A stretch of DNA of 64,000 bases from Poecilobothrus nobilitatus (taxonomy: Eukaryota; Arthropoda; Insecta; Diptera; Dolichopodidae): NCBI GenBank assembly GCA_947095535.1, contig OX352772.1:183018240-183082239 (forward strand), given 5' to 3'. Positions 1 through 10,327 of this stretch are shown here, one piece after another. The notes below the pieces were generated by a model. It did no database searches and was not told where the DNA came from. It saw only the letters and a program-made list of their open reading frames with translations. Each line of letters begins with the position of its first letter. Position 1 is the first letter of the stretch. The position numbers and the translations under genes are program-made.

Positions 1-410
1 ACTTGCTTAGTTCGTCCTAATTTAGAATATGTGTGGAGTCTATTTTATAAAACCCATATACTTATTCAGAATGAAATCTGTTTAAAAAAAAAGTTCTTAG
101 ATTTGCCCTATGTCATCTTCCTTGGGAGGATCCTTATAATCTACCTCCGTATGAACATAGAATAAACTCTTTACATATGTGAAAAACGTCGTAACGTTGC
201 AGACATAATCTTCTTGACAGAACTGGTAAAAGGAAATATCTTGTCTGCACAATAAATTATTAGCCAACATTAGCTTTTGTTCAAATACTAGGCTAAGATC
301 GGTTTGAAGCACTTAATAGAATGTCTCTATGCAATATACACGAACCCCAAATTAACTTTCAACTAACCAAAGAATCTTTAAAAAGATATTTATATTCATG
401 TCATTGAAGC
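1..410 (+). pseudogene. LINE reverse transcriptase C-terminal fragment (element N)
   Basis: The plus strand translates, with frameshifts around the A-run at 83-91, into the C-terminal part of a Jockey/CR1-group LINE polyprotein. Readable blocks are LVRPNLEYVWS, then DPYNLPPYEHRIN, then a block like RRNVADIIFLTEL. These match the post-RT region of LINE ORF2s and resemble the end of element B (8203-7859 on the other strand). The reverse-transcriptase core lies outside the window to the left. No catalytic residues are present. It is a dead relic. Confidence 0.6.
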
Positions 411-585
411 TGCATTATCGAAATTTTTTTTTTTCTTTATATCAATCGATGATTAATTTTAATTTGTAATTTCATGCATTTTGTTAATAATAACTATGAT
501 TTTAATGTCATATATGTATTATTCAATTAATAATTTTTATTTTTTGTAATAAATTTATATCTTGAATTTGTAATTTGTTTTTTTA
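411..585. other. AT-rich filler
   Basis: Low-complexity A/T sequence between the LINE fragment and the TIR element. I see no gene or structured repeat in it. Confidence 0.5.
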
Positions 586-634
586 GCACATTTCCAAAAA
601 AATTTTGAAAAAATGTGCTTATTAGTTTCACTCT

Positions 635-660
635 GTCCGTCCGTCCGTCCGTCCGTCCGT
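635..660 (+). repeat. (TCCG)n microsatellite
   Basis: Six or so GTCC/TCCG tetranucleotide units in a row. This type of block recurs in dipteran interspersed repeats; a shorter related block is at about 35408-35423. Confidence 0.9.
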
Positions 661-779
661 CTGTTTACAAAACTTCTACACCGTTAAAGATAGAGAAAAA
701 AAATTTTAACCATAGGTAGGTCTCATAAAAAAAATAATTTTGTGGAACAACTTTTTCATGTAGCCCCCCCCATTACGGA

Positions 780-1735
780 GCTACAGCCCCTCAAACTTTG
801 AAAAAGCCCTATTTTTAAATGCATATATCTTATGTTCTGCTTAAGATTTTTTCAATCTGAAAACGTCATTCGACAGGTATTTCTTTTATCTTTGTAAATT
901 AATATCAAAATTATACAATTTTTTTAAATTTAGTATTTAAATTTACCGTTATGTGAAAACCAAATTTTGCATGTTTTTCTACTTTCATAACTCCGGCACG
1001 CTTCTAGATAGAAGCTTGAAATTTTGAGGCAAGAAAGAACTTTTAGAATTAGTATAAGTTTGCTCAGAAAATTTTTTCGGACCACCCCCTGTTTATGAGC
1101 TATTAGGGCTTAAAAATTGAAAATTTGCTATTTTTAAACACCTGTAACTTAGGAACCTGTACACATTTTACTTCTGCAAGATATAAAAATTAAAGCTACA
1201 ATAATATATTTTTACGTGTGTTAAAGGTTTATTTTAATTGTAAAGGGTTCCAAAGTTGCCGCTCTTCAAAATTGCAAAAAAGCCCCATTTTCAGATGTAT
1301 ATATCTCGGGCTCTGCGTAATAATTTTGCAATCTAAAACCGCCAGAAGATCGAAAATTTTATTATCTATATAAAACAATATCAAAATTATGTAATATTTT
1401 GTAATTTACTATTTAAATTTACCGTTATGTGAAAACCACATTTTGCATGAAATTTCTTTTTTCATAACTCCGGCACCCCTTTAGATAGGAACCTGAAATT
1501 TTGAGACAAGAAAGAACTTTTAGAATTAGTATAAGTTTCCTCAGAAAATTTTTTGGTAACACCCCTTCTTTAAGAGTTATTACGCCTCAAAAATTGAAAA
1601 TTTGCTATTTTTAGACACCTGTAACTTAGGCACCTGTACAAATTTTTCTTCGGCAAGACATAAAAATTAAAGCTTCAATAATATATTTTTACGTGTGTTA
1701 ACGGCTTTTCTTAGTTATATAGGATTCCGGACTTA
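780..1735. repeat. Direct duplication, period about 477 bp, two copies
   Basis: ACCGTTATGTGAAAACCA occurs at 945 and 1421, and AAGAAAGAACTTTTAGAATT at 1031 and 1508, giving an offset of 476-477 bp. The copies stay alignable across most of their length, including the 'ataactccggca' and 'cacctgta' blocks. Small substitutions separate them, so the duplication is old. Confidence 0.8.
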
Positions 1736-2050
1736 TAGCCCCTCAAAATTTCAAAAATGTCCTATTTTCACATTTTTTCTTATTACATGAAATTTTCAAA
1801 TTTTTGTGTAAGTCACACTTCTAAACAGTTTGTATTGAGTTTTGGAAATGTGCGCTTTTAAAAACCGTTGGTTTACATTCTACCTTGTTTCCTTATAAAA
1901 TTTTAATTTTAAATAATTTTATAATGTAGTACATATTATTACATTAAATATCATAAAATATTTTGTTAATTTTTATTTATATAATTATTGTTTAAATTTA
2001 ATATTTTTTTTAATTGAATTATATTATAACTTGTTTGTGTTAAACTTGAA

Positions 2051-2310
2051 TTAAATAAATAAGTTTAATTGTAATATTAATAATTTAGGTGTGAATATTA
2101 TGATAAAGGGCGATCCTCTTATTATGTGAACATATGTGTCGAGCATTATATTGTCAATATACAATTGGGCTGTACCTGAAAGTAATCTTTTGCTCAATAA
2201 AAATTTCTGTAAATTATTCCACCGGGTGACATTCGCGTACTGCTCGAACTCGTTTATGCATTTAACAATGCTGACATTTTGTGACCCATTTAAGAATGCT
2301 TTTAACATCT
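2051..2310 (-). pseudogene. Retrotransposon gag-like fragment
   Basis: The minus-strand reading frame gives about 80 residues with the pattern of a Ty3/gypsy-type capsid N-domain: NGSQNVSIVKCINEFEQYAN, then W..LQKF..KRLLSGTAQLY. The order of W, the KRLLSGTA block and a following Y is typical of insect gag proteins. No nucleocapsid, protease or polymerase sequence follows, and no LTR is visible. It is a short degraded relic; the assignment is by eye only. Confidence 0.45.
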
Positions 2311-2459
2311 AAAAATTTCACTCTGACATTCGACTCATTTTGACTCATCCTTTACTAACTAATTCAATTAAAGTTCCTGATGTTTTGTTTTGCAGAACTC
2401 TTGAGCTATAAATTTATTTTTTCAATAAAAATATTAATAAAATAACAACAAGTAAATGT

Positions 2460-3562
2460 AACAGTAAGTCGATGCAACCGACTTATTAATACCCTACATC
2501 TGAATAATTCGAATTAAATTAAAAATCCATAAGTTTTTTTGGCAGCTGCTTGAACTTCTTCCCTTTTCTGTCTTATTCAACTCGAATTTAAGGAACGTAA
2601 AAGAGGCATTCTCTTGGGATATGCTTGACACCTTTGTAAAAAATTTTAAGTTTCTATCTTTATTAATTTCGAAGATTGTTAGTCTTTGGGAGATATGTGT
2701 CAGGTACCCAAATTGCTACTCCAATTCATCGAATCCATCTCAGGAACATAAAGAAAACATGCCAGAACACCATTGTACTAAATTTAAAAGTTCTACTTTT
2801 TTTGGTTTTGGAGATATGCTCGTTTCTCTTGTGCTCTTCCGGTAGTTTCCAAAATACGAACCCATGGTTCAAATTCTTTCAAATGTCAGTTTCCAATTTT
2901 ACAGAAAAGGAAACATAACAGAACACCTTTGTACTAAAAATAAAAGTTCTATCTTTGTTGGTTGTGGAGATATACTCGTTTGCTATGGGGCTCGTTCGGA
3001 AGCTTCCAAAATCCGAACCCATGGACCAAATCCTCTCAAATTTTAGAGACTTAAGTAAAACATGAAAGAACACCACTCTGTCAAATTTGTAGGTTATATC
3101 TTTATTGGTTTTGGAGATAATCTCATTTGCTCTGGTGCTCATTTGGAAGCTTCCAAAATCGAAACCCATGGACCAAATCCTCTTAAATTTCAGAGACATA
3201 AATCGAACGGGAAGGAACATCATTGTACAAAATTTAAAGGTTCTATCTTTGTTGTTTTTGGAGATAATCTCGTTTGCTCCGGAATCATTCGGAAGCTTCC
3301 AGAATCCGAACCCATGGACCGATTTTGTCCAGATTCGAACTTAGCCTTTCTTTCGTAATTAGTAACCTACTATATAAATTTCAATATAATATAGCTTTAT
3401 TAGTTTTTGAGTTATCGTGCGAATAGACGGACATCGTTAAATCGACTCAGGAGATGATCCTGATTCAGAATATATATATACATGTTCATATCTAGCTCTC
3501 TTCCTTTTGGTGGTTACAAACACTATACCAAAGTTAATATACCTTATACTTTAGGTGTAGGG
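2460..3562. mobile_element. Dipteran interspersed repeat with central minisatellite (DINE/Helitron-like?)
   Basis: Left end: a 7-bp stem hairpin (TAAGTCG ... CGACTTA, 2465-2485) followed by TACCCTACA at 2490. Right end: TGTAGGGTATAAAAA near 3554-3568, the inverted counterpart. The right part ('cggacatcgttaaatcgactca', 'atatatatata', '...ggtataaaaa') is the style of tail I know from fly intergenic repeats. The centre is a 147-bp tandem array. Helitron-related DINE elements of flies can have central tandem repeats near 150 bp, but I cannot verify that this one belongs there. Confidence 0.5.
2629..3361. repeat. 147-bp minisatellite, about 5 diverged copies
   Basis: The block GAACAC(C/A)..TGTAC.AAAT..AA recurs at 2765, 2921, 3068 and 3215, giving periods of 156, 147 and 147. 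A more diverged copy begins near 2629. Each unit also carries 'ttttggagataatctcgttt' and 'gaacccatggacc'-like blocks. Short readings on both strands come from this repetition and are not genes. Confidence 0.85.
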
Positions 3563-3612
3563 TATAAAAAGCCTTTGAATTTGCTTTTACGATTATATTA
3601 TATATATATATA
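3563..3612. other. AT-rich junction between interspersed repeat and LINE-1 3' end
   Basis: A short (TA)n stretch at about 3596-3612 adjoins the LINE-1 3' terminus on the minus strand. It may be the LINE tail or the target sequence. Confidence 0.4.
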
Positions 3613-3742
3613 ATTTTTTTTCTTTCTTTATTATATGTAGTATGAAAATTTTATACAATATTCATGTCAAATTAATTTTAATTTTTATACAATTAATAAA
3701 AAAAAAAGAATATTTCATACGTTTGGAGTATAATTTTGTTAC

Positions 3743-3766
3743 GACCGTAGCATATGCTGTCTGGTC
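3743..3766 (-). promoter_or_regulatory. LINE family 3'UTR hairpin (LINE-1 copy)
   Basis: On the sense (minus) strand: outer arms GACC/GGTC, inner arms AGC/GCT and a 4-nt loop (ATAT), total 24 nt. The same architecture recurs in the other three copies. In stringent-type LINEs such a 3' stem-loop is the recognition site for the element's own reverse transcriptase; that role is inferred here. Confidence 0.65.
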
Positions 3767-4089
3767 TTATAAATTATTTAAACATTTATTTTTTTTGACA
3801 ACTATTCGTATAGTATTTACATATATTATTTTTTTTTTTTACTCTAAATAATGTTATAATTCTATTACGAAACCATTACACATTGATCCAATTAAAAAAA
3901 AAAACAAAAAAAAAGCACATAATAAACAAAAGCTATAAAAATAAAAACCAAAAAAAAAGAAAAGAAGAACCAAAAAAACCTAAAAGAAATGAAAAGAGAA
4001 AAAATAAATAAAATAAAATAATAAGAGATAATAATCATGTGCCCAATGCCCATTATATATTATCAGCTGTTTCTAAAAACAAAGTAATT

Positions 4090-5769
4090 TTTTTTAAAGG
4101 GACTAAAACTTAATTCTGATTTTAAATTACTTGGCAATTCATTAAAAAGTTTTAGACAAACGTACAAACAATTTAATTTTTGTTTTTCAGTTCTGAAGAG
4201 TGTAAGGTAAAAATTTTATTTATTTCTTGTGTTATACATGTGTTTGTCTAATGTTCCTATTAAGTATGAAATTGTGTTTAATTAGGTTATTTATAATCTT
4301 GAAAGCTAGAAAATATATTTCTGTTTTACAGATGAAGTCAAAGCTTGGATATTGTGCTGAGTATAACTGAATGGTCGGGTGTAGTATCGGATAATTGTGA
4401 ATTATTTTTATGGCTTTTTTATGTAGAATGTCGAGCCTTTTTAGATGGGCTTTTGCGGCTCCACTCCAAATGGGATTTAAATAAATTATATTAGAATAAA
4501 TATAAGAAGTGAAAATGATAAATAATGTGCCTTATTGTCTAAAAATTTTTTTAATATATTTAAAATAAAAATATACGGAGAGATTTTTTTGCAAATGAAA
4601 TTAATATGATCAATCCAATTAAAAGTACTGTCAATCATTAGACCTAAATAATTAAAGTTCTTTACACTTTGTATTATGTGATTGTTGTATAAGAAAATAT
4701 TATCGACAAGGGTTTTATTTTCAAACACCAATATGTTTGTTTTTTTTAAGTTTATAGCTAACCGATTTTAGTTTTACCCACCAACTGTCATTCAAAATTG
4801 CCAATTTCAATTCCAGCTCACTATTTTCCGAGTATTTAATTCCAGCATCATCTGCTTACATTTGTAAAGATTTGTAAAGAGTCGAGGCAAATCATTAATG
4901 TATATATTGAAAAGATCAGGTCCCAAAATGGACCCCTGAGGCACCACTTTACGGCTTAGTTCAGTATCGCTGAAGGTATTCCCCAGTTTCACCTTTTCAG
5001 ATCGACCAACTAAATCGCTTTTGAAAAAATTAATTGACTGCTGAGAAAACCCCATGTTTTGCAATTTAAGAAGCAGGATATCATAATTCACGCAGTCAAA
5101 TGCTTTATGGAAATCGATAAATGTACATGCGGTATATTTTCCCTCGTCCATGCTCCTAGATATAAAATCAGTAAGAGCAAGGAATGCCGCAGTGGTGTTC
5201 GAATTTTTCTCGAAACCGAATTGTCCTAAATATAAAATACCATTTTGTATAAAAAAAGAAGTGAACCTGTTTTTTATAACTTTTTCAAATATTTTAGAGA
5301 AAGTGCTTAAAACGGATATTGGTCTGTAGTTGGTTGGGTCACACTTGTTATCTTTTTTGTAAATCGGTGTAATTATAGCTATTTTCAAAGATTCCGGAAA
5401 GGTATATGTTTCAAAAATTATATTAATAAATTTAACTAAAATTCGAATAAGTTGGCTGGAGAATTTTTTTACAAATTTGGAAGAGATTTTGTCATAACCG
5501 GTTGCTGAATTTGGTTTAAGCGATGATATCACATCTTCCATCTCTCCAGCTGTTGCAGAGCTGAGTTCGAAAGGATGACGAATGCTATAAGTAAATTTAT
5601 TGAAATAGCTTAAATCCACAATATCATTTGAGATGCCTAACTTGTTTGCTACATTAGCAAAAAAAACATTCATGCATTCGGAGATACTCTTCTCGTCAGA
5701 GATAACTTTGTTATTGTGCTCCAAGATTTTGATTTTGTTTTCTACATTAACGGAGTTTGTATTAAGCAT
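4090..5769 (-). pseudogene. LINE-1 reverse transcriptase
   Basis: The intact stretch at 4807-5769 encodes the RT fingers and palm: PNSATGYDKISSKFVKK, TNYRPISVLSTFSKIFEK, QFGFEKNSNTTAA, FIDFHKAFDCVN and VPQGSILGPDLF. The thumb and C-terminal tail follow at 4486-4731 (NFNYLGLMIDSTFNW) and about 4090-4210 (LNCLYVCLKLFNELPS). The reading frame breaks at the catalytic loop: where YADD is expected near 4838-4850 the sequence reads stop-ADD, followed by a frameshift. The enzyme is therefore inactive. Sequence is close to LINE-4 (59866-61815). Confidence 0.85.
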
Positions 5770-6450
5770 AACCTTTTTATATAACTCCCATAATTTTTTA
5801 CCGTCACTTGCATTTTTGGCTATCTCTTCACTACAGTACTTTACTTTAGCATTTAATATTAAGGTTTTGATTTTGTTCCTGTAGTATATAACTGGGAGAT
5901 ATGAGCATCGTCGGGATATTTCCTTTTATACTTCATAAAGGAGTTCCATATTTTCATCATCTTGAGAATTTCATCATCCATCCAAACAATTTTTTTCAGG
6001 TTATCATTAGCTAGTTTACTAGTTGTATGTTTATTAATTAGAGCTGTAAGATTCTTTACAAAGATATAAAAAGAATCAATATTTTGCCAGAACGAGTCAT
6101 TGGACAACCTGCCATAATTCAGAACTGTAATAAAGTTTTTCGAATTTTCTCTGATCGGGTTTAAATTAACATTACATAGCATCATTTGGTGGTCAGATAA
6201 AGAAGAATCCATAATACAAAGGTCATATGAATATTTGAGATTATGGGTAACGAAATGAAAATATCCTAGTAGCAAAAGTTTCTGAAATTTTATTCCCTAT
6301 TATAAAACCATTACATAATAGAGTGTTTCTATAATTTACTGCATCTCTGTTTTTTTTATTTAGTAGATTAATGTTAAAATCCCCAAACACCCATGCATTT
6401 TTTAAATCTCGTTGTAAATTTATCTACTTTATCCATGAATGAATCTACGT
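5770..6450 (-). pseudogene. LINE-1 endonuclease C-terminal half and EN-RT linker
   Basis: Reading toward the RT: a GDFN-like segment near 6380-6400 (frameshifted), then SLSDHQMMLCNVNLNP near 6180 (the conserved SDH of APE-type LINE endonucleases), then NYGRLSNDSFWQNIDSFY and WMDDEILKMMKIWNSFMKYK of the linker. The N-terminal half of the same domain is found 8.3 kb away at 14764-15193, beyond the inserted transposon. Confidence 0.8.
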
Positions 6451-6548
6451 TACACACTTAAAAATAATTGCGGTATGCGATGCAATTTACATTGCATATC
6501 AATCCAAAGCAAGCTTCTAACTAATTCTAAAATATATAGATATAATTT

Positions 6549-6850
6549 AGAAATATTTTAGATATAATTTGCAATGAAAACACATGTAGCTTTTGACAAA
6601 ATATTTTAAATATTGTTTGCAACGAAAACACATGTAGCTTCTGACGAAATATTTCAGATGTAATTTGCAACGAAAATACATGTAACTTTTAACGAAATAT
6701 TTTAGATGTAATTTGCTACGAAAAGACATGTAACTTTTAACGAAATATTTTAAATTGTATTTGCAACGAAAACACATGTAGCTTCTGACGAAATATTTTA
6801 GATGTAATTTGCAACGAAAATTCATGTAGCTTCTGACAAAATATTTTAAA
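6549..6850. repeat. 48-bp tandem repeat, 6 copies, left subterminal
   Basis: CATGTA occurs at 6583, 6631, 6679, 6727, 6775 and 6823, an exact 48-bp period. Because 48 is divisible by three, the minus strand stays open and reads as a 16-residue repeat (consensus near SYMCFRCKLHLKYFVK). I regard that as a consequence of the period rather than a gene. It lies about 100 bp inside the transposon's left end. Confidence 0.9.
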
Positions 6851-6859
6851 TGTAAAAAT

Positions 6860-7680
6860 TCAAAAATGATTAAGCAATAATTAAAAAATGGTATGAAATA
6901 TTTATATTTATTAGTTTTCTTAATATGTATTTTGAAACTTAAAACTATTCACATAAGTAAATTAAATTTAGCAATAAGGAAATAATTAAAGTCAAAGTTT
7001 ATTAGAAATAAAATTCATTATTAGCAAAAACTTAAACAAATAGGATGATTAAAGTGATGGTGGGATCATACCAGTTGACTACAAATAGCTATAATAGTAA
7101 TACATAAGTAGCTATACACCAAAGGGATCATCAAATAAATGTTACACCAAAAATACAATCATCACAGTGTCACAGTTATTTGATATCTAAAAACTGGGAT
7201 GATCACACATCTTTTTATATAATACCATCATGCAAAATAACAAATTTGTATTTATCTTATTTTTGTGTGATTAAATTTATTTAATTAATATAAAAAAAAT
7301 TAATAAGTATTAGAAAAAACTATGTATTATGCAAAAACTGAGAATTTAAAATTAAAAAAATTAATATTGTGATTTTATGAATTAAATTTAATTAAGTGCA
7401 TATACATATATGCTTACATTATATCAAATTATTATAATTGTTTTATATATACATTATTATTAAATATACTGTTTATTATATCGCAAAATGTAATTTTGCT
7501 GATTTTTACGGCAAAAGTGTTGCTCAAAGGGTTTTTTGTACGCAAGGTTGTCGAAACTTAAATAAATAGGATTAGAATTTTTAGGTACAAGTTGGTAGGT
7601 GCAGTAGAATTTGTCATAAATACTAATAAATTCATTCAATACAAAGAATATCTTACAATTGCTATCTAGTATTTCAATTA
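6860..7680. other. AT-rich interior of the DNA transposon
   Basis: Contains a slightly more complex patch at 7030-7260 with several GATCAT/ATGATC words, otherwise low-complexity A/T. No gene is seen. Confidence 0.4.
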
Positions 7681-9940
7681 TTTCTTTATTTATTTACTTA
7701 ATTCAAGTATTTACATATTACATTTAGTTAATTATACTTAATCTAAAATTAATATTAAAGTTATACAAAGCAAAATGTATTTTATAAAAAAAAAAAATGT
7801 ATATTTACTTATATTTAATATTTCACAAAATTTTTACAACAAAAATAGTGAAGAACAATTATGGAATTATTTTGAATAGTGATTTTTTGATGACATCTTT
7901 ACTCATGTTTATATTTATTATAGTTTTGTATTGATTCACATTTATCAACATTCTATTAATCGGCTCATATTTGCCGTAATTAGTCCTATTATAACTAATC
8001 GAAAATGTGTTTTCGGACCTGAAACGTGTTCGTGTGTTGATTGAGTTAATTAATATGTTGTTAATGTAGTGTGAATCTATATAGTTATGAAATATATAAA
8101 TAATATAATACCTAATAGTAATAAAAACAATACCCATGACTGTTCGTCTGCATTCTAAAGTATTCATGTCAAGTAATTTGTGACGATTGACATATGGAGG
8201 CAATATAAGGGGATCAGCCCAATTTAGGTTTCTTAAGGCGAACCTTAGAAAATTTCTTTATATTGCTTCAATTCTAACAATATGTTGATGATAGTGTGGA
8301 GACCAGACCTGATTTGCATACTCCAGAATAGGACAAACTAAAGTCGTGTAAAGAGATTTTATAATATATGGGTCATTAAATTCTCTAGACCATCTTTTTT
8401 ACAAAACCTAGCATTGAGTTTTCTTTACTAATGATCTTGCTAATATGTGTATTAAAAGTAAGTTTACAATCAAAAGTTACACCAAGATCGTTAAATTCAG
8501 TGACTCTTTTTATTTTGTTGTTATTAAAAGTGTAATTATTTGTGATTAAGTTTAGGGAACGCGTAAATGAAATGACGGCACATTTATCAATGTTTAAAAT
8601 AAGATTGTTACATTTACACCAGTTCATAAAGTTATTAAGATCTTTTTGGAAAGAGTCTGCATCATTCATTGAGCACACTTCTTTAAAGATTTTCATGTCG
8701 TCCGCGTAAATTTTTATGGAACTGTTCTGAATAATCTTAGTAACATCATTTATTGAGATAATAAACAACAATGGTCCAAGATGACTACCCTGTAGTACTC
8801 CAGAATTAGCAACAAAAGATGCTGAAATTGCTGTTCTGAAAAGAACACTATAGCTACGGTTATTTAAGTATGAATCAATCCAGTTAATTAAGAAATAAGG
8901 AAAACCATATTTTTTTAATTTATAGTGTATTACACTATGAGGTAGAAGATCAAACGCTTTACTTAAGTCAGTGTAAACCATATCAGTTTTGCGCCCAACT
9001 TCCATTGTTTTCAAAATAGTTTAACCTATTTCTGTAAGGTTAGTTACAGTTGATCTCTTTTTTACAAATCCATGTTGATCATTCACTATAAATTCAGAAC
9101 AATAATCATAAATTGCATCAAAGACCATAAGCTCAAACACTTTCGGTAAACTAGAAAGTTTAGCAATAGGCCTATAATTCACGACATTACTTTTTGAGTC
9201 TTTTTTATGAACTGGCCTTATGTACGATTCTTTCCATAACTTAGGGAACACCCCAGAAGCAAAAGATTTATTAAAAAGAAGTGCTATAGGATTAGATAGG
9301 GAATCGGCGCAACGCTTTAAAATAATTTCTGGGAGGTTATCTGGTCCAGGAGCAGAGTTATCACCCAATTTAGTTAGATAAAGCTGTATTGCGGCTGGTG
9401 TAAAATTAATATTTTGAAGAGGTAAACTTGGAAAGTCTTTCAAATGGTTAAAATTAGATTCATCAATATCGAAAGAAGAAGTAGAATAACTACCGGTGAA
9501 AAAATCTTTAAAATAATTAGATATAACAATTGAGTCGTTAGAATTCTGATCTTTGTAAGACATATAATTTGGATATTGATGAGATTTACGTTTTGAATCT
9601 GTACGAAGTTGCGAAGCAATTTTACTAATGTAAGCTTCATATTTAAGACTTAGTAAGGATTTGAATGCGGTAAATAAATTTAGAAAATTTCAATAAGAAA
9701 TATTATCCTTCTTTTTTAAATATGCATTCCACGCTTTATTTTTTTTATTTCTAAGAGTTTTTAGTTCACCATCATACCATGGTGGTGGGTTTGAATTGAT
9801 ATTTTTATCTCGAACTCGAGGAACATACAAGTCAAATCCATGGTAAATTACTTCGTAAAATTTATCAATCGTTTTATTTAAATCATATATGTCTAGTAAA
9901 GAATTAAAAGTCAATTGAAAGAAAAAAATTGTTAAGCATA
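7680..9940 (-). mobile_element. LINE fragment B, 5' truncated
   Basis: Minus-strand Jockey/CR1-group LINE, a different family from LINE-1. The sense 3' end is near 7682 (AATAAATAAAGAAAT). The 5' truncation is near 9920-9940, immediately beside a tRNA-like unit at 9945. Only ORF2 sequence remains (EN-RT linker, RT, C-terminal tail). It lies inside the DNA transposon and either inserted into it or was carried with it. Confidence 0.8.
7859..9914 (-). pseudogene. Element B reverse transcriptase and linker
   Basis: From the 5' side: linker WYDGELKTLRNKKNKAWNAY (9690-9914); fingers NSAPGPDNLPEIILK, NYRPIAKLSSLPKVFE and DQHGFVKKRSTVTNL (9021-9563); palm YTDLSKAFDLLPH, VLQGSHLGPLLF and an intact YADD (IKIYADDMKIF) at 8385-9014; then the C-terminal tail LPPYVNRHKLLDMNTLECRR (7859-8203). 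Frameshifts and stops separate the blocks, for example near 9015-9020, 9565-9690 and 8204-8384. The catalytic aspartates are still present, but the gene is broken. Confidence 0.85.
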
Positions 9941-9944
9941 TAAA

Positions 9945-10019
9945 ATCCAGCTAATGATGTAGTGGTTAAGACACCGGCCTTTCATACGAAAAGTCTCAGG
10001 TTCAAACCCCAGCTGGGTC
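9945..10019 (+). tRNA. tRNA-like unit (pseudo-tRNA or SINE head)
   Basis: 75 bp with a tRNA layout. The 5' arm ATCCAGC (9945-9951) pairs with the 3' arm GCTGGGT (10012-10018), with one T-G wobble. It has a box A-like TAGTGGTTAAG and a box B-like GGTTCAAACCCC. The T-stem has mismatches and position 33 of the anticodon loop is not T, so it is unlikely to be a working tRNA. The body closely resembles the minus-strand unit at 57749-57821. It is best read as a tRNA-derived repeat with pol III promoter boxes. Confidence 0.55.
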
Positions 10020-10325
10020 ATATAAATTAATAAAAATAATATAGATTTGTCTTATAATATATAATTAGTAGAATATAATTAAATTAAAAAAAAAAAATAA
10101 AGTATAATATATCTTATAAATTATAATTAATATCATATTGTAATATCTATATAATAAAATAATAATAAAACCATAATTCTTGTATAAGATAATAGATGGC
10201 GTAGAATTAAAAGAAATGTCTTTCTTGTACAATAGCTACAGCCGAGTAATCAACGGCTTAGTGAAATTAATGATTCACGAAACTGAAGCTTAGTCAAATA
10301 TGAATAATAAATGACTTAGTGAATG
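10020..10325. other. AT-rich spacer after the tRNA-like unit
   Basis: Low-complexity A/T to about 10190, then a slightly richer stretch (10190-10325) containing 'gccgagtaatcaacggctta'. No gene or clear repeat is recognised. Confidence 0.4.
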
Positions 10326-10327
10326 CC

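Larger units (their letters stand above)
586..1853. mobile_element. Non-autonomous TIR element with internal duplication
   Basis: The two ends carry a perfect 14-bp inverted repeat, GCACATTTCCAAAA at 586-599 and its complement at 1840-1853. The left end also forms a local hairpin with a second GTGC-containing segment near 605-618. There is no coding potential. The interior contains a TCCG microsatellite and a 477-bp direct duplication. A related partial copy in inverted orientation lies at about 19140-19640. A target-site duplication is not obvious, so the transposon class is not assigned. Confidence 0.6.
3613..6452 (-). mobile_element. LINE-1, 3' part (RT and end of endonuclease)
   Basis: Minus-strand LINE of the Jockey/CR1 group, the same family as LINE-2, -3 and -4 in this window. 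The sense 3' end is at about 3613-3631 (AATAAAGAAAGAAAA). The 3'UTR carries the family hairpin at 3743-3766. Coding remnants run from about 4090 to the TA at 6451, where an 8.3-kb DNA transposon interrupts the endonuclease. The missing 5' part resumes at 14764. Confidence 0.85.

Noticed and set aside
2621..3358. Overlapping short frames on both strands in the 147-bp array
   Set aside because: They recur once per repeat unit and encode nothing recognisable; they are shadows of the minisatellite.
6547..6825. Minus-strand 16-residue repeat protein (SYMCFRCK-type)
   Set aside because: It comes from the exact 48-bp period of a subterminal array, has no flanking gene structure, and no recognised fold.
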